Shown here one piece after another: positions 1 through 11,577 of a stretch of 64,000 nucleotides of DNA. Origin of the DNA: Corythucha ciliata. Lineage: Eukaryota > Arthropoda > Insecta > Hemiptera > Tingidae. How positions within the stretch are numbered: position 1 is the first letter of the stretch; every line of letters starts with the position of its first letter. The stretch lies in the NCBI GenBank assembly GCA_038030265.1, contig CM075943.1:1674001-1738000 (forward strand). Reading direction: 5' to 3'. The notes beneath the pieces are model-generated. The model was not told the DNA's origin. It worked only from the letters and a program-made list of their open reading frames with translations, and ran no database searches. A program made the position numbers and the translations under genes.

Positions 1-264
1 AAACTTTCGGGTCTTAATTTTGGTGTAATTGTAAGTTTCTGGGGTTTCTTTTATTCAGCGACTGTGGAAACCGGTTTAGCGGTCCTCGAAAGCATCCAGA
101 GCTTGATGAATAGCCGCAAAATTACATTTGCGTTCATGCTTTAGAGATTTATTGCCATTTTTTTTTGGCAATTTGTAAACCATAGGAAACCCCTCAAGGC
201 CACCTCAAATCCCAGGGACCTTTTTTTCAAGTGAAAAGAACTGGTCACTGTACTTATAGTAGAA
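1..264. other. Unassigned non-coding sequence
   Basis: No convincing gene, repeat or RNA is visible here. The tandem duplication begins at about 265. Confidence 0.5.
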
Positions 265-2865
265 CGTCGTACGTAAATGTTATCTAAGGATCTAACAATG
301 GGGGTTAAATCTTTTTATGCATATCCGAGAGTTTGTATTATCCTTGCCACGTACAATCAAACAGGTAGAAATCGGAATTTAACATTTCCAACTAACTTTC
401 TCTAGTGATGTTCGTTTGTGACGTTCTTGATCCCTCATTTTGCTCTTTGAAGAAATCTTTATTTCGGAATATTGGCCACAGGCTTTTTAAGATGAGATTG
501 CTGGAGGTTTATGGTGGCTGAACTAAATTCCCTGGCGAATTGGAAAATAAATCCACTTAAATCTGTATATTCGCTTTCAAGATAATTTGTTAATCTTCCT
601 TTTTTTTTGAGAATACGCCGCCGCCAGCTTCATCCTCATTCACTGATTCACTCTTCAACCTTGGCTATAGGCAGGGATTGGAGCGATAAATTACGCTTTT
701 TCTAAAGGCATTTGTCGAGTCTTTCTCTTGGTCTGTGTCGATGCGGCGGAGGGGAGGGGGGGAGAACTCATTATGAACTTTTTTTTAAAAAGTTGGACGC
801 AGTCCTATAGGCTCGATAAGTGTAGGGGGGGGGGATGATTTGCAGAACGGTCTTTTGAAATTGAAACTCTCAACGAGGGAAGTCTGTGAGTTGTGGAAAA
901 GAGAGATAAAACCATTAACGAGGCAATCATTTCAAAGATGAAAAATGAATAGAATTTTAATGAAAAAATTTCCCGTGGGAAAATGAAAGGGCGTGGATGA
1001 TTAAATTTATTGGATAAATTTTAATTCGATCATTCAGACTATCGAAAATCGTGTTTATATTTTAAAAATGGATATTTTGGCGTATATTTTTCAAACAACA
1101 GGCGGTAAAATCCATGTTTAGTATCAGTAAAATCGATTCTTAGTGGAAGTACTTATCATAATAATATGCAGCGGGAATTTTCAAAGAAATGCACTTATAT
1201 GATACACAGTTTTACGCACGAATAGTGGCTAAGTGGGCAAGCTACAAGATTAGAATGAAACGTAATTCAAGTACCTTAACGGTTGCTCGGTTTCTCTTAA
1301 AAGTCTTCTCTTTCGGAAAAGTTGCTCGCGTACAGGGACTGTTAAGTCACAAGAGTCTTAGACATCTCTTAGTCTTTCGTAGGAGAATGAAACGGGATGA
1401 ATCGTGACTCCTCCGAAGCCGTCTCCGTTAACCACTTATTTTACCACTATAATTTTCTTCTAGCCTATTATGAAACATTCTGGCTGTACCGAAAGGCACG
1501 GACAAACTGAGAGCACATGCACGAAGTGACGTCACTAGTCTTAGCAACCCTGGGGGTGGTGCCTCCGTCGTACGTAAATGATATTATCTAAGGATCTAAC
1601 ATAGGGGGTTAAATCATTTTATGCATAGCCGAGAGTTTGTATTATCCTTGCCACGTACAATCAAACAGGTAGAAATCGGAATTTAACATTTCCAACTAAC
1701 TTTCTCTAGTGATGTTCGTTTGTGACGTTCTTGATCCCTCATTTTGCTCTTTGAAGAAATCTTTATTTCGGAATATTGGCCACAGGCTTTTTAAGATGAG
1801 ATTGCTGGAGGTTTATGGTGGCTGAACTCCATTCCCCGGCGAATTGGAAAATAAATCCACTTAAATCTGTATATCCGCTTTCAAGATAATTTGTTAATCT
1901 TCCTTTTTTTTTTGGAGAATACGCCGCCTCCAGTATCATCCTCATTCACCGATTCACTCTTCAACCTTGGCTATAGGCAGGGATTGGAGCGATAAATTAC
2001 GCTTTTTCTAAAGGCATTTGTCGAGTCTTTCTCTTGGTCTGTGTCGATGCGGCGGAGGGGAGGGGGGGGAGAACTCATTATGAACTTTTTTTAAAAAGTT
2101 GGACGCAGTCCTATAGGCTCGATAAGTGTAGGAGGGGGATGATTTGCAGAACGGTCTTTTGAAATTGAAACTCTCAACGAGGGAAGTCTGTGAGTTGTGG
2201 AAAAGAGAGATAAAACCATTAACGAGGCAATCATTTCAAAGATGAAAAATGAATAGAATTTTAATGAAAAAATTTCCCGTGGGAAAATGAAAGGGCGTGG
2301 ATGATTAAATTTATTGGATAAATTTTAATTCGATCATTCAGACTATCGAAAATCGTGTTTATATTTTAAAAATGGATATTTTGGCGTATATTTTTCAAAC
2401 AACAGGCGGTAAAATCCATGTTTAGTATCAGTAAAATCGATTCTTAGTGGAAGTACTTATCATAATAATATGCAGCGGGAATTTTCAAAGAAATGCACTT
2501 ATATGATACACAGTTTTACGCACGAATAGTGGCTAAGTGGGCAAGCTACAAGATTAGAATGAAACGTAATTCAAGTACCTTAACGGTTGCTCGGTTTCTC
2601 TTAAAAGTCTTCTCTTTCGGAAAAGTTGCTCGCGTACAGGGACTGTTAAGTCACAAGAGTCTTAGACATCTCTTAGTCTTTCGTAGGAGAATGAAACGGG
2701 ATGAATCGTGACTCCTCCGAAGCCGTCTCGTTAACCACTTATTTTACCACTATAATTTTCTTCTAGCCTATTATGAAACATTCTGGCTGTACCGAAAGGC
2801 ACGGACAAACTGAGAGCACATGCACGAAGTGACGTCACTAGTCTTAGCAACCCTGGGGGTGTTCC
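265..2865. repeat. Direct tandem duplication, two units of about 1.3 kb
   Basis: Two head-to-tail copies lie at about 265-1565 and 1566-2865. Both begin with CGTCGTACGTAAATG, and matching landmarks are offset by 1301-1304 bp. The copies differ by scattered substitutions and by homopolymer length changes in T and G runs. Both end around a TGACGTCACTAG segment after which the sequences part. A 72-codon open frame (1189-1407 and 2493-2711) is identical in both copies. It has no recognisable domain and gains no support from the duplication, because the whole unit is conserved. The unit is probably a local segmental duplication rather than a transposon, since no terminal repeats are seen. A collapsed or falsely duplicated assembly segment is the alternative. 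Confidence 0.93.
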
Positions 2866-4684
2866 CGCCGTACCGCCTTGTTGTGTCGAGTGGATTTGAG
2901 TGGGGGGAGCCCGCAAAACACTCCCGAGACACCCCGCGGTTCCATCCCGGTTTTCTTCATTTGTATGTGTATTTAAAAAATTTATTTCGCGCTGTAAGGA
3001 GATTGTATTAGCGTATTTATCTGTTTTTTTTGGCTGTGAAGAAATAATGAAAAGGGAAGGGGATGAAGGGGTGAAACGGGAGAGATATTGACACAAACTT
3101 GCACGGCGTCGAACTGAAATCAGGTCCTGCCTATTTTTCTTTTTTTTTTTTTACTTTTTACATTTCCAGCCTGCCACCGCCTCCCACCAGTATGCTGCCG
3201 CCTTCGGGCGGTGGCTGCCAGACGTTGCTTCTATAGAAGGACTGAGGGTGTAGAGAAAGTCAGGATTTCACGGTGAAGTAAACTCAGGGTGGTTTGGGAG
3301 GAGGTCTGAGTGTACGAGTCGGCCCAGAGGCCGTGGATGCAGAATTACCCGTGACGACATGCCGATACATCACCAGCCCCGTCCATAGTGTGTTTCAAAC
3401 TTCGATGAGTGAGGGTTTGAAGTGGAGCTTAAGTAGTTTTTGGGGAGGAACACGTAGATTTTATTTCAAGAGATTAATTATGGATTTCCCATCTTTTTGA
3501 AATTTATCTTCTTTTGTTCCAAAGCGCTTTGAAAATCCTAGTTTCAATCCCGGTTTTAGTACACTTCGACATTTTAGCGAATTTGAAAGGAAATTAGACG
3601 CTAAATGTGAATTACAGAAGGTTATAAACCCAACCAGTTTGTAATGAATAGAAATAAAAGCTCTGAGTAATTGGGCCCTCTGCCCCTCGACCAAATGAAA
3701 CGTTCAAAATTAGGTCTCTAGTTCCTTTCATCCTGCCCCTTCGGTTATAATATGACTTCTTGACATTACATTATTATATTTCAGATCAATACAAAGCAAC
3801 TAGGTGACGTCACAAACCTCTCTTGCTGCAATTGGTGGCGTCATCTATACTCTTCCCGACCCCTTCCCCAACCAGTTCAGTGAAAGAGGGCGCACCTATT
3901 TCTACTACATGGCCACCGCATTGATTTCCTTCCCCCCCTTCATCACCACCACTACCAACCCCTTTAAACCGCCCACGATCCGTCGAGTTTTCTCCCTCAG
4001 CACCCAGCCCATTTTGTTAGGTGGAATTACCCTCACCCGTATTTCCCTGTACTATCATTTGACACACTAAAGACTCTCTCTCTCTACCATTAACTCTCCT
4101 CTACAACCCTCTCTCAATCTCATTTCAACGAGCGATTCTCTTCAACAAGGAAAGAAGGTCACTTGGTTGATAAAGGGCGGGTAGGAGTAAACTACTGCTG
4201 TAGAAGAACAAGGATGCCTTGTGGGAAGGGTTTGATAGTTTGAAATGGACAGCGTAATGTCGGTTGCAATCGTCAATACAGAGGACAATCAAGAAGGGAG
4301 GGGGGATTCTGCGAATTATTTCCATAATTGGTTTTTAAAGATATTTTGACTTATGAGATTACAACGTTTGATGCTTCGCTTACTCTCATAACACTCATCA
4401 GTTTTTATTTTAGTTTCCCTAGGCTTTTTATATCGTATTCTCTGCGTAAAGGATAAAGCGTACGTGCTTGACCTCTATCATCTTGCTAAAAGGAAGAATG
4501 AAGGTTTTTAACCCTTATTCGTCTTTCACGACCTTCATTTCATACAAAAGTTGGTCTTCTTCGAAAACACTGGAAAAACCGATGACTTATTATAGGACAA
4601 AGCAGCAGATAATCATAGTAAAAGAATCGACTTAAGCCCTAATCACACGATGCCATTTTTGAGGCAATATTGCACGAAAAAGTA
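2866..4684. other. Non-coding interval
   Basis: This holds a GC-richer patch around 2870-2950, a T tract near 3138-3152, and a small hairpin at 3198-3211 (CCGCC-TTCG-GGCGG). Several short open frames on both strands show no domains, splice sites or family resemblance. Around 4640 a segment reading CTAATCACACGATGC resembles one at about 60726, perhaps two ends of a dispersed repeat. Nothing here supports a gene. Confidence 0.45.
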
Positions 4685-4693
4685 GGGCACAAC

Positions 4694-7600
4694 AAGGGAT
4701 GGGCAAAATACTTTGAAAATGTATTTTAAATACAAAGCCCAAAATACTTTCAAAAATGTATTTTAAATACTGAAATACAAATACAATTTAAAATACTTTT
4801 CAAAAATTCGATTTCGACGGCAGATAGTGCGAAAAACACGAAAAATAAATAATTCAAAAATATCAGCTCCTTCAATAAACAAGTTGACAAAATGTAGCAG
4901 CGCGAAATGGCGCTGCGCCACGATGTGCAAAGAAAAGTAGGCAAGTTGTCACGAAGTATTTAGTACCGAACCGGCGAGCACTGGTGGATCGTGAGCTGAA
5001 AAGCAGGTGAGGTCACTGGTGGACCTATATCGGGGCCCGGGGCGGAAATCTTCAAGAGGCCCCTAAAAGTCTCTAACTATATACATATACATAATACCTC
5101 TATTGGTAACCTCTAAGGCCTTTTCCTAATTTTAGCCATGGCCTTTTCCATAAATTGTAGGTAAATTACCGCTATTTCCACAGTCTATCCGCTAAACAGC
5201 GCTTATGCCAAGTTTAAACTGCGAATTTCTCCATTTTAGCCGCGAATGAGTGCTTTTTGTAAACTTTAACAGCAAATTAGCGCTTTTGGCCGCAAATTAG
5301 CAACTGATTAGCGGGTTAATCCCCCCCCCACACCACCATAAATACATAAATATGCGCTTTTCTTTCCCCAACTATAGCAGCAAAGTAGATTTGGTATCCT
5401 GTGAATCAGCGATGTTTCTTCAACTTTCCTCGAGTTGGCGTTTACCACAATTTTAGCCGCAAATTAGCGATTTTTTCTAGCGGTTTACTCCGTATGAGCT
5501 GAAAATAACTCAATATAAGCCGTAAAATTCTCGAAATGTTTACCACAAATCAGCATTTTTTGTTCACCGTAACCATACACTGCGGAATAGCGATTTCGTC
5601 TCAGTTTTAGCCGCGAATTTGCGAGTTTTTCACTCATAGCCATAAATTAGCGCTTTGTCTCAATTTTAGCCTCAAAGTCTCCCGAGGAAGCCGCGAAATA
5701 ACGTATTTCCAATTTTTGACACAAATTTAAATTTGTCTCAATTTTAGCCGTAAATTAGCAGTGCAGTAGCTATTTCTAGCCCGTGTATTAGCGATTTTTG
5801 TTCATTTTAGCCACGAATTAGCGTTTTCCGATATTTTTACTGCAAATCGGCAATTCTTCCATTTTTGAAAGTGAATTAGCACTTTTTGTTTCAATTTAGG
5901 CTGAAAATCAACTTTTCTCTTTATTCTAGCCAGAAAAATTACTGATTTTCTCTATATTAGCCGCAAATTGGCACCGCATTAGTAATTTTTTTTCAATTTT
6001 AATTATATGTAGAATAGGGCATCTCAGTTCTAGCCGTGAATCAGTGTTTTTTCTTTTACTTATAACCATGAATTTGCCGTTTACCTCAATTTTAGCCACA
6101 AAGTTGTTGTCGGAAGGCGGAATTGGAAATTCCAACACACTTTATCCGCGATTATTTTCCTCAATTTTAGCCGTAAATTCGCGTTTTTTTCAACTTTAGC
6201 TACTTTGAAGCGTTTCTATAATCTGTGAATTCGCGAATTACCTTAATTTTTCAGCCGCGAATTCGTGATTTCCTCAAATTTTAGCCGGGAATAACACTTT
6301 TACCCAATTTGAGCTGAAAACGAGAGTTTTTATTTATTTATGACAGGCTAATTATAGTGAATTTTTCAATATTAGCTGGTTTTTTTTTTTTTTTTTACAC
6401 TTCAGTCCCACGTTGGCATTTTTCCTTAAATGTTTGCTATGGATTATCGTTTATTGTTTAGTTTTAGCCTCGAACAGAAGCTACGCATTTGCGTTTTGTC
6501 AATTTTTCAAGGTTTAGTGACTTTGTGGGTCGCGCTCTCTTCGGTATACAAAATAACGGCCAACGAAAAATTTAGAGATCTTTTTTTTTTTAACGACAAC
6601 GAAAAATTGGGAAAATACGAACTCGCGATCAAACTGACTTATGTTGTTTTTTTTAAAATAATATTTGTTATTTTTGAAAATAAAAATTGAGGTTTGTTAG
6701 CTGTTGGCACGCTACAACTTTAACCAATTTTGGCCTCGGGTTAGCGCTTTTAATCAATTTTAGCAGTGCAGTAGGGATTCTTTCGTTTTTAGTTTTTTTT
6801 GCGATTTTCCTCAATTTTAGCCACGATTTGGCGTTTTCCTCATTTTCAGCTGCAGTTTAGCCATTTATTAGCAGCCAATTAGCACTTTTTTCTCAGTTTG
6901 AGTTGAAAATTAGTGTATTTCTTAAAATTGGCCCCGCTAATTAATATTTTTGTCAATTCTAGCCTCGTAGTTTTTTTTAGGTTTTAGCCCGCGTGAGCAA
7001 TTTTTGTCTACGGGTTAGCGCTGTTTCTCAGTTTGAGTCTCGATTCTTTCAGAAGGTATACAGATTTTCGTTTTCTCAATTTCAGCCGCGAATTATTGAT
7101 TTTTCTTCATTTCAGGTGTGAAATAGCGTTTTCTGAAAATTTTGCAGCGAATTAGCACATTATCTATTCTTTTCTTGTTTTTATTAATAGGCGATTTTTC
7201 GCCATTGGAGTTGTGAATTTGCCATTTTGGTCCAGTTTAAACTCGAATTAGCGTTGTTTTTCGCAATAATTGCCACGAGTTTTGTTTACTTGTACAGCTT
7301 TGTGTACTTGTAGGCTAGGGCTCTGTTTGATCCATTTTTGTGCCAAGTTTCCATCCGCTAGCATGATTTTTGCGGCAGTTGTGCTAACAAGGAATTCGGA
7401 ACTTCCACCTCCCACCATGACTACCCGTCCTTCTCCACTTTTTCGAAAAATGAAAACGTCAATCGAAGGCTGTTATTACACCGGGTTTTTGTGCCAAATG
7501 TGGTGTCACTAAGTTAGGTTGTACTGGTGAATGGTGGCGAAGAAGTGGAAACTAAAGAACGTTGAAATTAAAAGTATTTGTATTTGTATTTGTATTTTCG

Positions 7601-7777
7601 TTGAGTGTGAAATACAAAATACTTTTGAAAATGTATTTCAAATACAAAGCCCAAAATACTTTCAAAAATGTATTTTAAATACAGAAAAACAAATACTTTT
7701 CCAAAAGTATTTAAATACAATTACAAAATACGTATTTTGTATTTAAAATACAAAGTACTTTAAATATTTAGTATCTT
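4694..7777. mobile_element. Non-autonomous terminal-inverted-repeat element with 9-bp target duplication
   Basis: GGGCACAAC occurs at 4685-4693 and again at 7778-7786, directly flanking the element. The ends start AAGGGATGGGCAAAATACT and finish AGTATCTT. The terminal 120-200 bp on each side are imperfect inverted copies rich in AAATACTTT, TATTTTAAATAC and CAAATACAAATAC words (about 4703-4810 and 7575-7770). The TG-GGCAAA start and an 8-9 bp duplication resemble hAT-superfamily non-autonomous elements; that assignment is inference. There is no transposase. The interior, 5140-7260, is a degenerate short-period array described separately. Confidence 0.75.
5140..7260. repeat. Short-period degenerate array, type A
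   Basis: A phrase close to TCAATTTTAGCCGCGAATTAGCG is repeated dozens of times with heavy divergence at irregular spacing, commonly about 30-35 bp. T tracts alternate with a GCCGCGAAT-type core. There is no conserved reading frame. The same array type recurs at about 44860-45880. It forms nearly the whole interior of the inverted-repeat element around it. Confidence 0.85.
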
Positions 7778-7835
7778 GGGCACAACAGTAGGACTCCTCA
7801 AAACCAGTTAACATGAAAGAGGTGGGAGTTCTTGG

Positions 7836-8400
7836 GGTCATTGAGGACCCAAACTTAACAAAAACGACGATTTATAGCCTTTTTTTCGTACTTTGAGGCA
7901 ATTTACAATCTTTTGAATCAGGAGAATATGATGCCACCCCTAGCGGAGCTAGGAGCTCAGCTCCGAAAGAGTTTTTTTACGTGTGACTTGAACGGGCATA
8001 AAATTCCCACGTTGTTATAAAGCGTTTTAAGAGGGCCTAAATTATTCTCGAGAGTGATATTGGACGCCCCTGGAAATGTTGATCTCTTAAACATTTAGAT
8101 CGCTAAAAATCGCTCTTGAATAGTAGTCGTGACGAGCTCCCAACACATTCTATTCTTCTGGTCATTCGGGGAGCAAAAACGACTAATTTTGCCCCTTAAT
8201 TTCGTGTTTCGAGGCAATTCTCGGTCTTTTATATTAGGAGAATATGATGTCTGAAGACCTGCGACAATTTCATCGTCAACGAGCTCCCCCGTCACATTCT
8301 ATTCTCCTGGTCATTGAGGTTCAAAACTTGTCAAAAACGACTATTTTTGCCCCTTTTCTCTCGTGCTTTGAGACGATTTTCAATTCGGTGGGAGCTGCGA
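7836..8400. repeat. Dispersed repeat, three uneven copies
   Basis: Three related units begin near 7836, 8161 and 8311. They share GTCATTGAGG, AAAAACGAC, TTTGAGGCAATT and AGGAGAATATGATG. GAGCTCCC-type boundaries occur near 8135, 8280 and 8418. A fourth, inverted relative lies at about 16186-16285, inside intron 1 of the carboxypeptidase gene, so the unit is dispersed and not purely tandem. The open frames here (8095-8295 minus, 8244-8432 plus) are products of the repeat and are not called as genes. Confidence 0.7.
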
Positions 8401-8427
8401 AAATTCTTCAGTTCAAGAGCTCCCAGA

Positions 8428-8639
8428 GTTAAATGCGACACGTCGAGAATTAGGTTTTTAAAAAACACTTTATTTTAATTTACACAAAATAACAACAACT
8501 TAACACGCCGGGCTTCTACAATCGACTATCTACTAGAGCATCTTTACAGGAAAATTTATATCAATAGGAAGACGCCAACTAAGCGATTCCCAGCAATATG
8601 GTATTACAAGAAAATAAGGGAAAATAGCCTTATAACTCC
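8428..8639 (-). mobile_element. LTR of a gypsy/errantivirus-like element (3' LTR on minus)
   Basis: Read on the minus strand, the segment opens AGTTATAAGG and closes GCATTTAACT. This matches the AGTTA...TAACT ends typical of gypsy/errantivirus LTRs. Immediately upstream is a polypurine tract (AAGGAAGGAGG), and just before that the env frame stops, the expected order for a 3' LTR. An AATAAA polyA signal sits near 8467-8472 in minus orientation. The length, about 212 bp, is short for the family. Confidence 0.7.
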
Positions 8640-8646
8640 TCCTTCC

Positions 8647-8892
8647 TTAAGTTTTGGCTTGATTTGGCTGGATTTTTTGAATGTTAATTTCGAGTTCATT
8701 TGTTTCTTGTGGAGGTTTCTTTTTTTTTATACAATTTAAAAGGACCGCTCTATGCAAGAAAAAAGCATAAATACATACAATACAAAGAGTTATGATTGAG
8801 AAAATGTACAGAATTGGTGTATGGTCGAAAGAGTCAACATTTTCTAATTTTCTAATTAGATGGATATAATGAATAAATCTGTCGCCGGTATT
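8647..8892 (-). pseudogene. env: Env C-terminal fragment of a gypsy-like endogenous retroelement
   Basis: An 81-codon open frame runs on minus to a TAA at 8647-8649, directly before the polypurine tract. It contains one strongly hydrophobic segment of about 20 residues rich in I, L, C and F, then a basic stretch (KKKK) and a polar tail of about 35 residues. That is the layout of a retroviral-type envelope C terminus: membrane anchor then cytoplasmic tail. The rest of the envelope is absent and the frame is preceded by a stop, so this is a relic. A second divergent copy of its first codons occurs at about 25905-25949. Assignment rests on position and topology, not on a search. Confidence 0.6.
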
Positions 8893-8978
8893 TTAATTAA
8901 TAAATTAATTAGACTGATACTATCCGGACGACGATGGAAGGGCACAGCCCAACAAGATTCGAGTTTCGAGAAAAAATG

Positions 8979-9051
8979 GCTCCCCGGCGGGATTTGAACC
9001 CGCAACCTGTGGATTACCAGTCCAGCACGCTGCCATTTGCACCACGGAGAC
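8979..9051 (-). tRNA. tRNA-Thr(GGU)-like sequence, probably tRNA-derived
   Basis: On minus, a 73-nt cloverleaf can be drawn. The acceptor stem has six of seven pairs (position 1-72 is a G-G mismatch). The D stem is weak (GUGC/GCGU). The anticodon arm has loop CUGGUAA, giving anticodon GGU (Thr). The variable loop has five nucleotides, and the T arm is perfect (GCGGG-UUCAAAU-CCCGC). Its flanks carry a 12-nt inverted pair (AGTTTCGAGAAA and TTTCTCGAAACT). The flanks are shared with a second locus at about 25740-25950, where about 51 nt of the tRNA 5' portion are deleted. The mismatch and shared flanks favour a tRNA-derived repeat over a working tRNA gene. Confidence 0.6.
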
Positions 9052-9150
9052 GCCTATGGGAGTCGTACTCCGAGGGATAAGCTAAGCCGAACCCCACCCA
9101 GGTCCATTGTTTCTCGAAACTTTAATAAATACATTGCCATCGGGTATTTA

Positions 9151-9594
9151 TCATTTTTGGCGATTTTTATTAAGATCCTTTACTGCCCTTTGAATTAAAG
9201 TTTGTTCCTTATGATATTCATTGTTTTTATGCTCAAAAACGACTTCGGTATTAGTTTCGGAAGGTAACGTTATTCCAAAAGTAATTTCATTAGGAGTGAG
9301 TTTTAAGAGAGAATTTGGCGTGTTGTTGTAAGCTATAAGTGCTAGTCGTATAAGATTATTGAGGGATATGTTTGTGTCCTCTGTTTTTACTATGTTCATG
9401 ATTTCAATGAGTGTCGAGTGTGCCCTGTTGATTAATCCGTTAGAATTGTGGTAGTTTGGGGTCGTTAGGTGTAAATTAATCTTATGATATTTTAGGAAGT
9501 CTTTTAAAGTTTCGTTGGCGAATTTTCCTCCATTATCCGCCTGAATCTCCAAAGGAGTAGGGAACATGCTAATATATTCTTTTAGTTTATTCAC
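9151..9594 (-). pseudogene. pol: Gypsy integrase core fragment
   Basis: This 147-codon frame matches the second half of a Ty3/gypsy (errantivirus-like) integrase catalytic core. ADNGGKF carries the second catalytic Asp, followed by the HNSNG segment and HSTLIEIMN, then the YNNTPN and TPNEITFG motifs. The position that normally holds the catalytic Glu (VERFH-type) reads INRAH, so the DDE triad is broken. The first catalytic Asp and the zinc-binding N terminus are absent. Orientation and order (integrase, then env, then LTR, all on minus) fit one decayed element running from about 9594 to 8428. Confidence 0.8.
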
Positions 9595-9636
9595 TATTTC
9601 TACCGCATTTTTAATGTAAAGTTCACAAGCAAATAA

Positions 9637-9711
9637 AAATTGATTGAAAAAACAATATGTTTAAACAATGTGGAGAGGGTAATTACGAGGGATGAAGACG
9701 CAACAATTCTC
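9637..9711. repeat. 75-bp direct repeat, left copy
   Basis: This segment recurs almost unchanged at 11578-11651. Both contain AAACAATGTGGAGAGGGTAA and GAGGGATGAAGACGCAACAA. The pair brackets the inverted RT and gag fragments. They may be remnants of the LTR ends of the Mag-like element whose gag lies between them. Confidence 0.75.
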
Positions 9712-9800
9712 CCACGCTTAATTTTAGTCCGGCCTTCATATCACGTAATCCTGGAGGTACGCTGGCATACGTCGAGTTCTTTGAAAAAGGTCTTAATATT

Positions 9801-10970
9801 GTGGAATTGCCAATTATAAATAAGGATAATTTAAAGGAAGGAGTGATTAGAGGAATAGAACATAATAAATATACTGTTCAAGAAGGAATCTATAATCTTG
9901 ATAAAGATAAGGTAAAATTTTTGATCGTCGCCCAAGAGCTCATGACCATTTGTCCCGAGCCCATGGAAATAGACGAAATCGAATATTTTAGTAGCAAAGA
10001 AGAGACAGACAAAGACAAACTAGAACAAATAAAGAAAGAAATTCCAATTTTAATTCGAACGGAGCATATGAATCAAGAAGAAAAGAGAACTATAACCGAA
10101 CTTCTTTCTGAGTTCCCAAGTTTAATTAAACGGGAAAGCGATATTTTAACATCCGCCACTAATTTACTAAAACACAAGATACAGACTAAATATGAAATTC
10201 CAGTTTATACAAGAAACTATAGATATCCTCAAATTTTTCGGGAAGACATAAAAATAGAAATTGACAAACTTTTAAAGAACAAAATTATCTGAGAATCCAA
10301 TTCCCATTACAATTCACCTGTTTGGGTAGTACCAAAAAAGGCAGATGCCTCCGGCAAAAGGAAAATTCGTATGGTGATCGATTACAGAAAATTAAATGAG
10401 AAAACAATAGATGATAGATTCCCATTGCCTGTAATTGAGGATCTTCTAGGAAAAATAGGTAGAGCTTCATACTTCAGTGCCATTGATCTAGCCTCAGGCT
10501 TCCATCAGATTGAAATGGACCCGGATTCAATCCCTAAGACTGGCTTCAGCACTGAGGACAGCCATTTTGAATTCCTCAGGGTGCCTTTTGGTCTGAAAAA
10601 TGCCCCACCTATGTTTCAGAGGGCAATGAACCTGTGTGTGTTGGTTTACATGGACGATATAATCGTTTATTCGGATAACTTAGAAGAACATAAAAAACAC
10701 TTAAAGAAAGTTTTCGAAACGCTACAGGCGCACAACCTCAAAATTCAACTAGACAAGCCTGAGTACTTTAAAAAGGAATTAGCATATTTAGGCCATATAA
10801 TATACCAGTCCAATTCGCATGCGACGCAAGTCCTCACGGGATCGCAGGAATTTTGTCACATATAGTCGATGGTCAAGAAAGACCTATCGCCTTCGCATCG
10901 AGATCCCTAACGTCCGCTGAGCAAAACTACTCCCAATTGGACCGTGAGGCTCTAGCGATTGTATTTGATA
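9801..10970 (+). pseudogene. pol: Gypsy reverse transcriptase with a joined RNase H fragment
   Basis: The frame from 9801 encodes the pre-RT and RT of a 17.6/gypsy-type Pol. It includes [47 protein letters not shown], the active-site YMDD and YLGHII. Lesions include an in-frame TGA at 10290-10292 and a short in-frame loss just before CVLVYMDD. After LGHII about 80-90 residues are missing. Past that junction a shifted frame carries a different RNase H start ([34 protein letters not shown]) typical of Mag/CsRN1-type gypsy elements. The strand is opposite to the neighbouring integrase and gag, so the block has been inverted or assembled from two elements. Confidence 0.85.
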
Positions 10971-11051
10971 CGATATTTGAACGATTTTCTTGATTTTGAT
11001 CGATTTGTATGGGAAGAGCCGGGAGTTGATGGTCGACTAATGCGGTTGATT

Positions 11052-11480
11052 TCAAGGTGAGAAGAAACAGCCGGTAACGTGGTGTTGGGCTACGAGAACG
11101 TTCTTTTTCGGGGCAAGATGACTGTTTAGTAGTTCCATGAGCTCGTCGTATGTTTTGTCAGTTGGACTTTCAGGAGCGGCGAGTGAAGCGATCATGTTGA
11201 AATTCTCAGGACCGATTGAGTTTAGTAGTAAACGTGCACAGTACGGCTTGTTCGAGAGAATGTTTTTCATCTCAAGGTAGTTTTCGAAGCGTTTTGTGTA
11301 ATTTATGAACGATTCTTTTCTGGGATCGAAAGTGTCGAAGTTTGGTAAAAAAACGGTTGACGAAGTCGAGGGCACTTCGCGGGTTGGTGTCGAGGCCGCG
11401 GCTGGTTGTAGTCGATTAATGAGTGCATCGAACATATTTGATTGCAGTGTCATAAACTCGGCGAATTGATCCGGATTCAT
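11052..11480 (-). pseudogene. gag: Mag-like gypsy Gag fragment
   Basis: The 142-codon frame starts at a plausible ATG (MNPDQFAEF) and matches the N-terminal Gag of Mag/K02A2.6-type gypsy elements. It has a FDPRKESFINYTKRFENYL stretch, a RLLLNSIG segment, a DKTYDELMELLNSHLAPKK motif and VAQHH. Homology stops near 11085 where the frame runs into unrelated sequence, so the CCHC knuckle and everything downstream are missing. Together with the right-hand 75-bp repeat at 11578-11651, this looks like the 5' end of a Mag-like element on minus. Confidence 0.8.
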
Positions 11481-11577
11481 ATTTTTTAATCCTCGTTGTC
11501 AATTTGTGGTGACTCGAGATTTGAAATAAGTCGAGAAATTAAAGTAAATTGAACCGTTGTATTTTAATAGACTTTGA

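Noticed and set aside
1189..1407. 72-codon frame repeated identically at 2493-2711
   Set aside because: The identity follows from the recent duplication of the whole unit; composition and flanks give no gene signal.
2731..3096. 121-codon minus frame
   Set aside because: Overlaps the end of the duplicated unit and a T tract, with no recognised motif or splice sites.
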